A stretch of DNA of 6,216 nucleotides from Candidatus Pelagibacter sp. (GCA_012963775.1 DTVC01000051.1:1-6216); one strand, 5' to 3'. Counted from the stretch's first letter, positions 1-6,216 are shown. The notes: generated from the letters alone by a model not told the origin. Numbers and translations: made by a program.

Positions 1-1826
1 AATTAGTAGTACCAATCTCCAACGCACGATACGCACTTAATGCAGCTAATGCACGTTGGGTAAGCCTCTATGATTCTTTATATGGTACTGACGTTATTTC
101 TGAAGAAAGAGGGGCTGTACGTGGAAAAACCTATAATCCAGTAAGAGGAAAAAAAGTAATAGAGTATGTCCGTAACTTCCTAGACAAGCATATACCTCTA
201 AAAAAAGAGAGCTGGAAAGATCTAGAAAAAATTCCAGAAGTCAAAAACAATAAATTAAATTTAATACTAAAAAATCCTAAACAGTTTGTAGGATATAACA
301 AAAAATCAAATCACATATCTTCGCTTTTGTTTGTAAATAATAATCTCCATATAGATATTTTGTTTGATCAAGATGGTGCGCTAGAAGTTAACAATCCTGA
401 TGGTAATCAAGATAAAATTGCAATACATGATATTATTTTAGAATCTGCAATTTCAACTATTTGTGATCATGAAGACAGCGTTGCGGCAGTAGATGCTGAA
501 GATAAAGTTCTTGGGTACAAAAATTGGTTGGGTCTGATGAAAGGTGATTTAAAAGAAGAATTTGAAAAAAAAGGAAGAAAAATTTTAAGAAAATTAAATC
601 CAGATCGAAACTATATTTCTCCTAAGGGTAAAAAATTTAAATTGCATGGAAGAGCATTATTGCTAAATAGAAATGTTGGTCATCTTATGACTAATCCTGC
701 TATTCTTTTAAAAGATGGTTCTGAATGCCCAGAAGGAATCCTTGATGCCTTTATTACATCTACTGCATGTCTTCATGATTTAAAGAAAAAAGGAAACTCT
801 AGGTTAAATTCTATTTATATTGTTAAACCTAAAATGCATGGACCTGATGAATGCGCATTTACTGACTTAATTTTTGAAAAAATTGAAAAGTTATTAAATT
901 TAAAAAAATTTACAATTAAATGCGGAATAATGGATGAAGAAAGAAGAACTTCAGTAAATTTAAAAGAATGCGTTCGGAATTTAAAAAATAGAGTTTTTTT
1001 CATAAATACTGGATTTTTAGATAGAACCGGAGATGAAATGCATACATCTATGGAAGCTGGACCTATGATTAAAAAGGGTGATATGAAATCTTCAACTTGG
1101 ATTAAAGCTTATGAAAATAATAACGTAGATATTGGTCTAAGTTGTGGTTTTTCAGGGGTCGCACAAATAGGTAAAGGAATGTGGGCAATGCCTGACAAAA
1201 TGGCTGATATGGTTGAACAAAAAATTGCTCATGTACAAGCAGGCTCGAGCACGGCATGGGTGCCTAGTCCAACAGCAGCGGCATTACATGCTCTTCATTA
1301 TCATGAAGTTGATGTATTTTCTAAACATAGAGAATTATCAAATAGAGAACCGGCAAGACTCTCTGGACTTCTAACTATTCCAATTGCAGATAGGCCTAAC
1401 TGGTCAATAGAAGAAATCAATAATGAATTAAAAAATAATGCTCAAGGTATTTTGGGATATGTAGTACGATGGATAGACCAATCTGTCGGTTGTTCTAAAG
1501 TTCCAGATATTAATGGAGTCGGCTTGATGGAAGATAGAGCCACACTAAGAATATCTTCACAACATATTGCTAATTGGTTGCATCATGGCATCTGCAGCAG
1601 GAAACAAGTTCTAGAAATTATGAAAAAAATGGCAAGTGTCGTTGATAATCAAAACATTAAAGATCCTGCATTAAAAGGATATTCGCCTTATCAAGCTATG
1701 TCGGGTAACTTTGATAAGTCTATCGCATTTAAAGCAGCATGCGAACTTGTCTTTCATGGAAGAACACAGCCATCTGGTTATACTGAACCTATTCTTCATC
1801 TTAGTAGACTACTTAAGAAAAATTAG
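1..1826 (+). CDS. glcB: Malate synthase G, 5'-truncated by window edge
   Basis: Condenses glyoxylate with acetyl-CoA to give malate, in the cytosol (glyoxylate shunt or glycolate use). The frame is open from base 3 to the TAG at 1824-1826, giving 607 residues. From recalled alignment with the 723-residue E. coli enzyme, about 116 N-terminal residues are missing. The visible part starts at the conserved acetyl-CoA-binding stretch [12 protein letters not shown]. Key residues are intact: catalytic Arg of NRNVGHLM (codon 669-671; E. coli Arg338), Mg ligands Glu of IMDEERRT (936-938; Glu427) and Asp of GFLDRTGDE (1020-1022; Asp455), catalytic Asp of LMEDRATLR (1533-1535; Asp631) and the nearby Cys of GCSKVPDI (1491-1493; Cys617). 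The C-terminal domain ([16 protein letters not shown]) is complete. A TTG at 327 is only the first in-frame start-like codon in the window, not the real start, because homology runs through it. The gene converges on recR with a 4-base overlap. Identity is certain; the promoter and any leader are outside the window. Confidence 0.97.
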   Translation, partial: LVVPISNARYALNAANARWVSLYDSLYGTDVISEERGAVRGKTYNPVRGKKVIEYVRNFLDKHIPLKKESWKDLEKIPEVKNNKLNLILKNPKQFVGYNKKSNHISSLLFVNNNLHIDILFDQDGALEVNNPDGNQDKIAIHDIILESAISTICDHEDSVAAVDAEDKVLGYKNWLGLMKGDLKEEFEKKGRKILRKLNPDRNYISPKGKKFKLHGRALLLNRNVGHLMTNPAILLKDGSECPEGILDAFITSTACLHDLKKKGNSRLNSIYIVKPKMHGPDECAFTDLIFEKIEKLLNLKKFTIKCGIMDEERRTSVNLKECVRNLKNRVFFINTGFLDRTGDEMHTSMEAGPMIKKGDMKSSTWIKAYENNNVDIGLSCGFSGVAQIGKGMWAMPDKMADMVEQKIAHVQAGSSTAWVPSPTAAALHALHYHEVDVFSKHRELSNREPARLSGLLTIPIADRPNWSIEEINNELKNNAQGILGYVVRWIDQSVGCSKVPDINGVGLMEDRATLRISSQHIANWLHHGICSRKQVLEIMKKMASVVDNQNIKDPALKGYSPYQAMSGNFDKSIAFKAACELVFHGRTQPSGYTEPILHLSRLLKKN

Positions 1827-2443
1827 TCTGAATTATTTTTAATAGGACTTCTGTTTTTAAATGCAGAGAATAAGGTCCCATCATCTAGACTTTCAATTTC
1901 TCCGCCAACTGGCAAACCTTGAGCAAGTTTAGAAATAATTACATCAGTATCTTTTAAACTATCCTGAATATAAAATGCAGTGGTTTGACCTTCAACGGTA
2001 GCACTTGTTGCTAAAATCACTTCTTCTATATTATCTTTTTTAACTCTCTCGACTAAAGAATTTATTAATAAATCTTCTTTTCGTTGACTATTAGATGCTG
2101 AAATTGTGCCTCCTAAAATATGAAAGTAACCTTGATATATGCTTGAATTTTCTATGCTCCACTGATCAGCAATATTTTCAACAACACAAATTTTGTTATA
2201 TTTTTTTTCTACAATTTTACAATTATTATAACTGCATTCTATTGAATTAGGTTTTAATGTTCCACAAATTTTACATCTAGATATATTTTTATAAACTTCT
2301 GCTAATGCTTTTGCCATAGGCTTCATTAACTCTTCACGATTATTGATCAACCGTAAAATAATTCGCTTTGCACTTTTTGGGCCAAGCCCAGGTAACTTGG
2401 AAATTAATTTAACCAAAATATCTATCTCTGATATATTTTGCAT
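1823..2443 (-). CDS. recR: Recombination mediator protein RecR
   Basis: RecR works with RecO (and RecF) to load RecA on SSB-coated single-stranded DNA during gap repair. It is a cytosolic DNA-binding ring or clamp. The 206 residues are close to the usual ~200. Visible domains: helix-hairpin-helix ([15 protein letters not shown], residues 13-27), a four-cysteine zinc motif (C57, C60, C70, C75), a Toprim domain opening at ICVVEN (85-90) and continuing through [14 protein letters not shown] (143-156), and the C-terminal Walker-B-like LPVGGEIE (177-184). The usual zinc motif, as recalled, is Cx2C-x8-Cx2C; here it is Cx2C-x9-Cx4C, so spacing is enlarged although all four Cys are present. The ATG start gives the normal N-terminus and follows the ebfC stop by 8 bases. 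I see no clear Shine-Dalgarno, so translation is probably coupled. This is the last gene of the dnaX-ebfC-recR run, and its stop overlaps the end of glcB. Confidence 0.96.
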   Translation of the reverse strand: MQNISEIDILVKLISKLPGLGPKSAKRIILRLINNREELMKPMAKALAEVYKNISRCKICGTLKPNSIECSYNNCKIVEKKYNKICVVENIADQWSIENSSIYQGYFHILGGTISASNSQRKEDLLINSLVERVKKDNIEEVILATSATVEGQTTAFYIQDSLKDTDVIISKLAQGLPVGGEIESLDDGTLFSAFKNRSPIKNNSD

Positions 2444-2451
2444 TTATTAAG

Positions 2452-2769
2452 TTATAAAGGCCATTTAAAATTTGGAATGCCAAAACCACCGGTTGCCTTT
2501 GAAATTTCTTCGGTTGTTTTTGATTTTAATTGAGATTTTGCATTATTGTGGGCTGCTATGATCAAGTCTTCAATTATTGTTTTTTCTTCCTTTAAAATTT
2601 CAGACGATAATTCTAACTTCACCATTTCACCTTCTCCATTTAATGTCACTTTCGCTGAGTCACCACCAGACACTCCTACTACTTCAATTTGTTTAATTCT
2701 TTCTTGGCTTTCTTTCATTTTAGCCTCTAATTCTTTGGCTTTATCTAAAATTTTACTAAAATCAGTCAT
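2452..2769 (-). CDS. ebfC: YbaB/EbfC family nucleoid-associated protein
   Basis: Small DNA-binding protein of the YbaB/EbfC family. Family members are dimers that bind DNA and associate with the nucleoid; the exact role is poorly defined. The 105-residue length is typical. Visible are the charged N-terminal helix (DKAKELEAKMKESQERIKQ, about 9-27), the VGVSGGDSAKVTLNGEGEMVKLELS beta region (the family's G-x-G-rich sheet, about 31-55), a second amphipathic helix (TIIEDLIIAAHNNAKSQL, about 64-81) and a Gly-rich C-terminus (ATGGFGIPNF) like that of many homologues. It lies between dnaX and recR, the conserved position for this family. Its ATG lies inside the end of dnaX (8-base overlap). A good Shine-Dalgarno (AAAGGA) sits 5 bases before the ATG, within dnaX codons. 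Identification rests on both sequence pattern and synteny. Confidence 0.94.
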   Translation of the reverse strand: MTDFSKILDKAKELEAKMKESQERIKQIEVVGVSGGDSAKVTLNGEGEMVKLELSSEILKEEKTIIEDLIIAAHNNAKSQLKSKTTEEISKATGGFGIPNFKWPL

Positions 2770-4432
2770 TTTTATCCTTTATCTCTACATCTACTAACTC
2801 TGCATCAGGAAATAATTCAATCATTTTTTTATACAATGTACTTTTTTTTGCTTCTCCTAATAGATTTTGTTTATTTTGTTTTTCAACCTGTTTTTTAGTT
2901 AGCGTACCATTTTTTTTTGAAAGTGTTATAATCCATCTTTTATTTGTCCATCCAAATAACTTTGTTGAAAGGTCTTTAACAAAATCTTTATCCAAGTTTT
3001 CATTGAAAGATATTTCAATTCTTTGATCTTCAAAACTAACAAGATTAACATTAGTTTCTAATTCGTATTTTAATTTAATTTCTTTTTTTTGATTGCATAT
3101 ATTGATTAGATCGTCAAAATCTTTTATTTCAATTTTTCCTTTGATTTCATTTAATTGAGTTTTGGGTAGTGTTTTCTCCTCTTGAGAAATATTCTTGATC
3201 TGGCTAATTGTCTTATTTTTTATGTTTAAATTTTGATCATCTGTTGTTGTAAATAATTTATCCTGATCATTTAATTTATTATCTGAAATATTAATATTGT
3301 TAGTTTCAAGTATATTATTTTGCTTTACGTGTTTTAAATATAAAAGCCTGATTAAAAACATTTCTATTGAAAGATTTTGATTTGAAACAATGTTTAGCTC
3401 ATCCATAGTTTTAATTGTGAACTGCCAGAATAACATCATAGTTTCTGAATTTACAGCAGCAGCAAGTTCAGAAATTTGTTTAAATTCTTCATCATTTAAA
3501 GAAAAATTTGTCCCCTCTAATTTCAATGATGTGATATTTTTAAAATAGTAAAGAAGTTCTAAAAAATCATTAAGAAATATTTTTGGTTCCACTCCTTTGT
3601 CATATATGGATCGATATATTCTTATTACATTCTCTTCATTGCCTTCAAATAAATTTTTAAAAAGTTCAATTAAAGAACTTTTATCAAAATATCCAAAAAT
3701 TTTCTGTGCATTGTTAAAATCTAATTCTTGTCCATCTGATTTACTAATTAATGCTCTATCTAATAAAGACAAAGCATCTCTTACAGAACCTTCAGAAATT
3801 TTAACAATTAATTTTAATACTTCGTCAGTTGCCTTACCTTTTTCTAAGTCTTTAATCTTTTTAATATACTCAAATAATTCTTTAGATTTTACTCTTGATA
3901 AATCAAACCTTTGACATCTTGAAACAACAGTTACAGGTATCTTTTTTATTTCTGTAGTAGCAAAAATAAATTTGAGATAATCGGGTGGTTCTTCTAAGGT
4001 TTTAAGAAGTGCGTTAAATGCAGCTTTTGACATTTGGTGAACTTCATCTACTATAAAAATTTTAAATTTTGCAGTAGTTGGCGGATATCGTGAAAATTCT
4101 ATCAAGTCTCTTACATCATCCACACCCGTCTTACTAGCAGCATCCATTTCCAAAACATCAATATGATTAGAATTTGCGATTGATTCACAATTTTCACAAA
4201 AATTATTTTTACATAATTTTTCTATACCATTTTTGCAGTTTAATGCCTTTGCAACTATTCTTGCTATAGTAGTTTTGCCTACGCCACGAATGCCATTAAA
4301 TAAGTATGCATTAGGAACTTTATTTAATTTTAAAGAATTGAATATTGTTTGAGCTACAATTTCTTGACCAATCAAATCCTCAAAAACTTGAGGGCGATAT
4401 TTTAAAGCAAGCACTTGCGATTTTTTTAACAT
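2762..4432 (-). CDS. dnaX: DNA polymerase III subunit tau/gamma (clamp loader)
   Basis: ATPase motor of the replisome clamp loader; tau also tethers the polymerase core. With the ATG at 4432 it has 556 residues. Visible in order: N-terminal LALKYRPQVFEDLIGQE (8-24), Walker A GIRGVGKTT (47-55), zinc-module Cys 66, 74, 79 and 82, the DAASKTGVDDVRDL segment (97-110), Walker B IFIVDEVH (125-132), sensor 1 FATT (157-160), the SRCQRF arginine-finger motif (171-176) and sensor 2 EGSVRDALSLLDRA (214-227). Then come the helical collar domain to about 370, an Asn/Lys-rich linker (about 371-435) and a C-terminal domain ending KKMIELFPDAELVDVEI, which resembles the proteobacterial tau C-terminal domain. 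A TTG seven codons upstream (4453-4451) extends the frame, but it lies inside the SRP RNA helix and adds residues with no family match, so ATG 4432 is chosen. No Shine-Dalgarno precedes this ATG. Three A8/A9 runs occur in the 3' third. It overlaps ebfC by 8 bases. Confidence 0.96.
   Translation of the reverse strand: MLKKSQVLALKYRPQVFEDLIGQEIVAQTIFNSLKLNKVPNAYLFNGIRGVGKTTIARIVAKALNCKNGIEKLCKNNFCENCESIANSNHIDVLEMDAASKTGVDDVRDLIEFSRYPPTTAKFKIFIVDEVHQMSKAAFNALLKTLEEPPDYLKFIFATTEIKKIPVTVVSRCQRFDLSRVKSKELFEYIKKIKDLEKGKATDEVLKLIVKISEGSVRDALSLLDRALISKSDGQELDFNNAQKIFGYFDKSSLIELFKNLFEGNEENVIRIYRSIYDKGVEPKIFLNDFLELLYYFKNITSLKLEGTNFSLNDEEFKQISELAAAVNSETMMLFWQFTIKTMDELNIVSNQNLSIEMFLIRLLYLKHVKQNNILETNNINISDNKLNDQDKLFTTTDDQNLNIKNKTISQIKNISQEEKTLPKTQLNEIKGKIEIKDFDDLINICNQKKEIKLKYELETNVNLVSFEDQRIEISFNENLDKDFVKDLSTKLFGWTNKRWIITLSKKNGTLTKKQVEKQNKQNLLGEAKKSTLYKKMIELFPDAELVDVEIKDKND
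2775..2780 (-). promoter_or_regulatory. Ribosome binding site of ebfC inside dnaX
   Basis: On the minus strand AAAGGA is followed by TAAAA and the ebfC ATG (2769-2767), a 5-base spacing. It is the clearest Shine-Dalgarno in the window. It lies within the last codons of dnaX and supports the ebfC start and translational coupling. Confidence 0.7.
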
Positions 4433-4440
4433 ATTACCAA

Positions 4441-4528
4441 TGGGGCCAACCAACCTGAAAAATAATGGCTGCCTTTGCTGACTTTCGCCCCTGGAGGATT
4501 CACCTTATATCCACCTGGTTGACCCAGC
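4441..4528 (-). ncRNA. ffs: Signal recognition particle RNA (bacterial small 4.5S type)
   Basis: RNA core of the signal recognition particle, which binds Ffh and targets nascent membrane proteins to FtsY and the translocon. On the minus strand the apical Ffh-binding hairpin is unmistakable: CAGG (4493-4490), GGC (4489-4487), GAAA tetraloop (4486-4483), GUC (4482-4480), AGCA (4479-4476). This matches E. coli 4.5S element for element (CAGG-UCC-GGAA-GGA-AGCA), with GAAA replacing GGAA. The ends form a terminal helix: GGGUCAACC (4525-4517) pairs with GGUUGGCCC (4451-4443) over 9 bp, with one U-G pair. A consensus promoter places +1 near 4525, the base where that helix begins. Ends are predicted to within about 5 bases, for a length of about 84-90 nt. 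The RNA sits between pheA and dnaX; only about 9 bases separate its 3' end from the dnaX ATG and no terminator fits there, so the 3' end is probably made by processing. Confidence 0.93.
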
Positions 4529-4531
4529 ATT

Positions 4532-4561
4532 ATTATATCAAGATAAATTTCTAATCTACAA
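4532..4561 (-). promoter_or_regulatory. Sigma-70-type promoter of ffs (and probably dnaX)
   Basis: On the minus strand a perfect -10 box TATAAT (4537-4532) is preceded, at 18-base spacing, by TTGTAG (4561-4556), a 4/6 match to TTGACA. Counting 7 bases from the -10 puts +1 at G4525, the first base of the SRP RNA terminal helix. The promoter lies in the short gap after the pheA stop (4576). With no terminator between ffs and dnaX, the same transcript probably continues into dnaX-ebfC-recR. AT-rich DNA yields chance TATAAT boxes, but the fit to the RNA 5' end is strong. Confidence 0.75.
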
Positions 4562-4575
4562 GAAACTTAATTAAT

Positions 4576-5406
4576 TTATTTTTTCCTAAATAGATCTTGT
4601 TTAAACACCCCTAAAAGTTGAAATTCAGTACAGTGTAACTCTAAATCGTTAAGAGATTCGGCAATTTTTTTTTCTTCTATATGACCATCAACTTCACACA
4701 AAAAAAAGTATGACGAGAATGCACCTTTCTCAGGAAAAGATTGAAGCTTTGTCATGTCGCATGACCTTACTGCCATACCAGATAAAGCCTGATAAAGAGC
4801 CGCTGGTTTACTTTTTAACTTAAATAAAAAAGATGTTATATATTTTTCATTTTCTTTAAATTCTGGTTGAACAATATCTTTTTGAAAAACTAAAAAGCGT
4901 GTAAAATTTACTTTATCATCTTGGATGTCAGATTTTAGAATATTCAAACCATAAATTTCTGCACTAAGTTTTGATGCAATCGCAGCTTTGGATTTATCCT
5001 TCGTTAAGGAAACAAATTTAGCACTGCCCGCAGTGTCCGCCATGACGTTTTCAATTAAATTATGTTTTTTAATAAAACCAGTTGATTGACTCAATGCTGC
5101 TGTATGAGAATATACATCTTTTATATCTTCTATTTTTGCACCAGATAAAACTAAAAGATTATGATTTATTGGAAAGAAATGTTCTGCATAAATATTTAAT
5201 CGGTATTTAAAAATTAAAAATTCGATATTTATGTTACCAATTAGTTGGTTTTGTTCGGGTATAATTGCTTTTATGTTATGATCATTATTTGCTAATTGAA
5301 AACATTCATCGAATGTCTTACATGCTATGGTCTCACATCCAGAATAATTTTCCTTTGCGCAGCTTTCACTATAGCTTCCTGATATTCCTTGATAAGCAAT
5401 TTTCAT
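4576..5406 (-). CDS. pheA: Prephenate dehydratase (phenylalanine biosynthesis)
   Basis: Converts prephenate to phenylpyruvate, the committed step to phenylalanine, in the cytosol. The 276 residues are typical of the stand-alone enzyme, with no chorismate mutase domain. The catalytic domain (about 1-180) shows IAYQGISGSYS (3-13), DVYSHTAALSQ (97-107), ADTAGSAKF (123-131), KAAIASKLSAEIYGL (140-154) and the catalytic-Thr motif NFTRF (167-171). The regulatory ACT domain (about 189-270) opens with TSFLFKLKSKPAALYQALSGMA. Two motifs are unusual: the common P-I-E-N-S-x-x-G loop reads PEQNQLIG (50-57), and the Phe-binding ESRP equivalent reads QSFP (222-225). The KPAALY...MTKL pattern resembles alphaproteobacterial versions. 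The ATG at 5406-5404 starts directly on the conserved first strand. It lies 11 bases after the kdsB stop with only a weak AAGA as Shine-Dalgarno, consistent with cotranscription. Confidence 0.95.
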   Translation of the reverse strand: MKIAYQGISGSYSESCAKENYSGCETIACKTFDECFQLANNDHNIKAIIPEQNQLIGNINIEFLIFKYRLNIYAEHFFPINHNLLVLSGAKIEDIKDVYSHTAALSQSTGFIKKHNLIENVMADTAGSAKFVSLTKDKSKAAIASKLSAEIYGLNILKSDIQDDKVNFTRFLVFQKDIVQPEFKENEKYITSFLFKLKSKPAALYQALSGMAVRSCDMTKLQSFPEKGAFSSYFFLCEVDGHIEEKKIAESLNDLELHCTEFQLLGVFKQDLFRKK

Positions 5407-5417
5407 AAATTTTAATC

Positions 5418-6167
5418 TTATATTCTATTAATTTTTACTTCCAACAAGTTCTTTACCTTTTGATAATCTAACCAGTTGTCTACGCCAATGGGTGATGTTT
5501 TGGCTAGTACTACATCTATATCAATATTATTTTCTAAGGCTCTAAGTTGTTCTAATCTAAATTTTTTTTCATTATCAGTCTGTTTTAATGAAATAATTTT
5601 CTCTAAAACTGATACTTTGTATTGATAAATACCAATGTGGTGATAAGTATTTTCTCTATCCAAATTATCCAATCTCCTAAAAAAAGCTTCAGCTTTTGAA
5701 ATATTATTCTCATTTATTTCGTCTTTTGTTTTAACTTTTACGATATTTTCATTAATATACTGGTTGTCCTCATTTATTTTACATGCCAATGTTCCCATAT
5801 CAGAATTGAATTTTGTAATTTGATTGTTTAAGTTTATTATATCATTTATATCTAACATGGGTTCATCACCTTGAATATTTAAAATATAATTAACTCCTGA
5901 TGGTCTTATTTTTTCATAAGCTTCAAAAATTCTGTCTGTGCCTGTTTTGTGGTTTTTACTTGTTAAGATACTTTTTCCTCCTTCTTTAATTACTTGATCA
6001 AATATTTCTTGATCTTCTGTGGCAACAAACACCTCTCCTATTTTTGTTTCTGATGCTTTTTTATAAACTCTAGAAATAATTGTAGTACCGTTAATTTTTA
6101 ATAATGGTTTACCAGGTAACCTGGTTGCTGCCATTCTAGAAGGTATTAAAATTAATGTTTTCGGCAT
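5418..6167 (-). CDS. kdsB: 3-deoxy-manno-octulosonate cytidylyltransferase (CMP-KDO synthetase)
   Basis: Activates KDO with CTP to give CMP-KDO, the sugar donor for the inner core of lipopolysaccharide, so the host is Gram-negative with KDO-containing LPS. The 249 residues match E. coli KdsB (248). Visible motifs: nucleotide-binding loop IPSRMAATRLPGKPL (8-22), VATED (48-52), HKTGTDRI (73-80), the Mg-binding NIQGDEPM (97-104, with D101), HHIGIYQY (176-183), LEQLRALE (205-212) and GVD (228-230) near the C-terminus, where the family's second Mg-ligand Asp sits. The segment that usually reads like YFSRAxIPW before HLGIY is here AFFRRLDNLDRENTYHHIGIY, so this substrate-side loop is divergent. The start is the ATG at 6167-6165, directly before the first beta strand; no clear Shine-Dalgarno is visible. 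It is the first gene of the kdsB-pheA pair, and its leader contains an inverted repeat. Confidence 0.95.
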   Translation of the reverse strand: MPKTLILIPSRMAATRLPGKPLLKINGTTIISRVYKKASETKIGEVFVATEDQEIFDQVIKEGGKSILTSKNHKTGTDRIFEAYEKIRPSGVNYILNIQGDEPMLDINDIINLNNQITKFNSDMGTLACKINEDNQYINENIVKVKTKDEINENNISKAEAFFRRLDNLDRENTYHHIGIYQYKVSVLEKIISLKQTDNEKKFRLEQLRALENNIDIDVVLAKTSPIGVDNWLDYQKVKNLLEVKINRI

Positions 6168-6183
6168 AATAGTTATCGTTTTA

Positions 6184-6200
6184 TGCGTCTTTGAGACGCA
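6184..6200. repeat. Perfect inverted repeat in the kdsB upstream region
   Basis: TGCGTCT, TTG, AGACGCA: two perfect 7-base arms around a 3-base centre, 17 bases upstream of the kdsB ATG. It is GC-rich compared with the surrounding AT-rich sequence. On neither strand is it followed by a run of T, so it is not a standard intrinsic terminator as seen. It could be an operator for kdsB or a divergent gene, a 5'-leader hairpin, or the stem of a terminator for a gene entering from the right. The remaining leader (6168-6216) shows no convincing promoter boxes. Confidence 0.6.
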
Positions 6201-6216
6201 ACAAACAAAGTAAAAT

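Noticed and set aside
327..329. TTG as the start of a 499-residue malate synthase
   Set aside because: The same frame is open to base 3 and encodes clear malate synthase G sequence ([19 protein letters not shown]), so the gene is cut by the window edge rather than starting here.
815..1003. Small minus-strand open frame of 62 codons inside glcB
   Set aside because: It is antisense to a conserved part of malate synthase, has no recognisable motif and no Shine-Dalgarno; a shadow frame in AT-rich DNA.
1800..1817. Imperfect hairpin at the end of glcB as an intrinsic terminator
   Set aside because: The stem is AT-rich with a bulge and a tight loop, it is followed by A rather than T on the plus strand, and on the minus strand the T run comes before it rather than after.
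2546..2797. Plus-strand open frame of 83 codons opposite ebfC
   Set aside because: Exactly antisense to ebfC and the end of dnaX, with low-complexity Ser/Ile/Leu content typical of a mirror of Lys/Glu-rich coding sequence.
3597..3914. Plus-strand open frame of 105 codons opposite dnaX
   Set aside because: Antisense to conserved DnaX sensor 2 and collar regions, with Ser/Leu-rich shadow composition and no supporting signals.
1823..4561. A novel defence, mobile or secretion system
   Set aside because: Every gene is a recognisable housekeeping family in a conserved order. No transposase, integrase, direct-repeat array, tRNA or unexplained gene-sized gap was found in the window.

Overview
This is an AT-rich (roughly 30% GC by eye), very tightly packed stretch of a bacterial chromosome. 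Lys, Asn and Ile are heavily used, spacers are a few bases long, and gene ends overlap. Gene content and order point to an alphaproteobacterium with a streamlined genome. SAR11 (Pelagibacterales) is the most likely group, but this is inference from composition, protein character and synteny, since no database search was possible.

Layout. Left part, + strand: the 3' five-sixths of malate synthase G (glcB, 1-1826); its start and promoter lie left of the window. Everything from 1823 to 6167 is on the - strand. Read in the direction of transcription, from right to left, the order is kdsB (CMP-KDO synthetase), pheA (prephenate dehydratase), the SRP RNA gene ffs with its own consensus promoter, dnaX (clamp-loader tau/gamma), ebfC/ybaB (nucleoid-associated protein) and recR (recombination mediator). 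glcB and recR converge and overlap by 4 bases. The last 49 bases are the kdsB leader and contain a perfect 7-bp inverted repeat.

How the genes relate. dnaX-ebfC-recR is a widely conserved replication/repair cluster, and an SRP RNA gene just upstream of it is also known elsewhere (scr-dnaX-yaaK-recR in Bacillus subtilis). kdsB-pheA is a pairing I recall from alphaproteobacteria; it joins an LPS-core precursor enzyme to a phenylalanine-biosynthesis enzyme with no obvious functional link. Malate synthase G uses glyoxylate and acetyl-CoA and is an unrelated neighbour.

The one gene not visible as an ORF is ffs (about 4441-4528). It also settles the dnaX start: the longest open frame begins at a TTG inside the SRP RNA, so the ATG at 4432 is preferred. 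I found no mobile element, CRISPR array, tRNA, rRNA or novel multi-gene system; this is a housekeeping region. The points worth a second look are the SRP RNA abutting dnaX, three in-phase A8/A9 tracts in the dnaX 3' third, and departures from usual motifs in PheA, RecR and KdsB.
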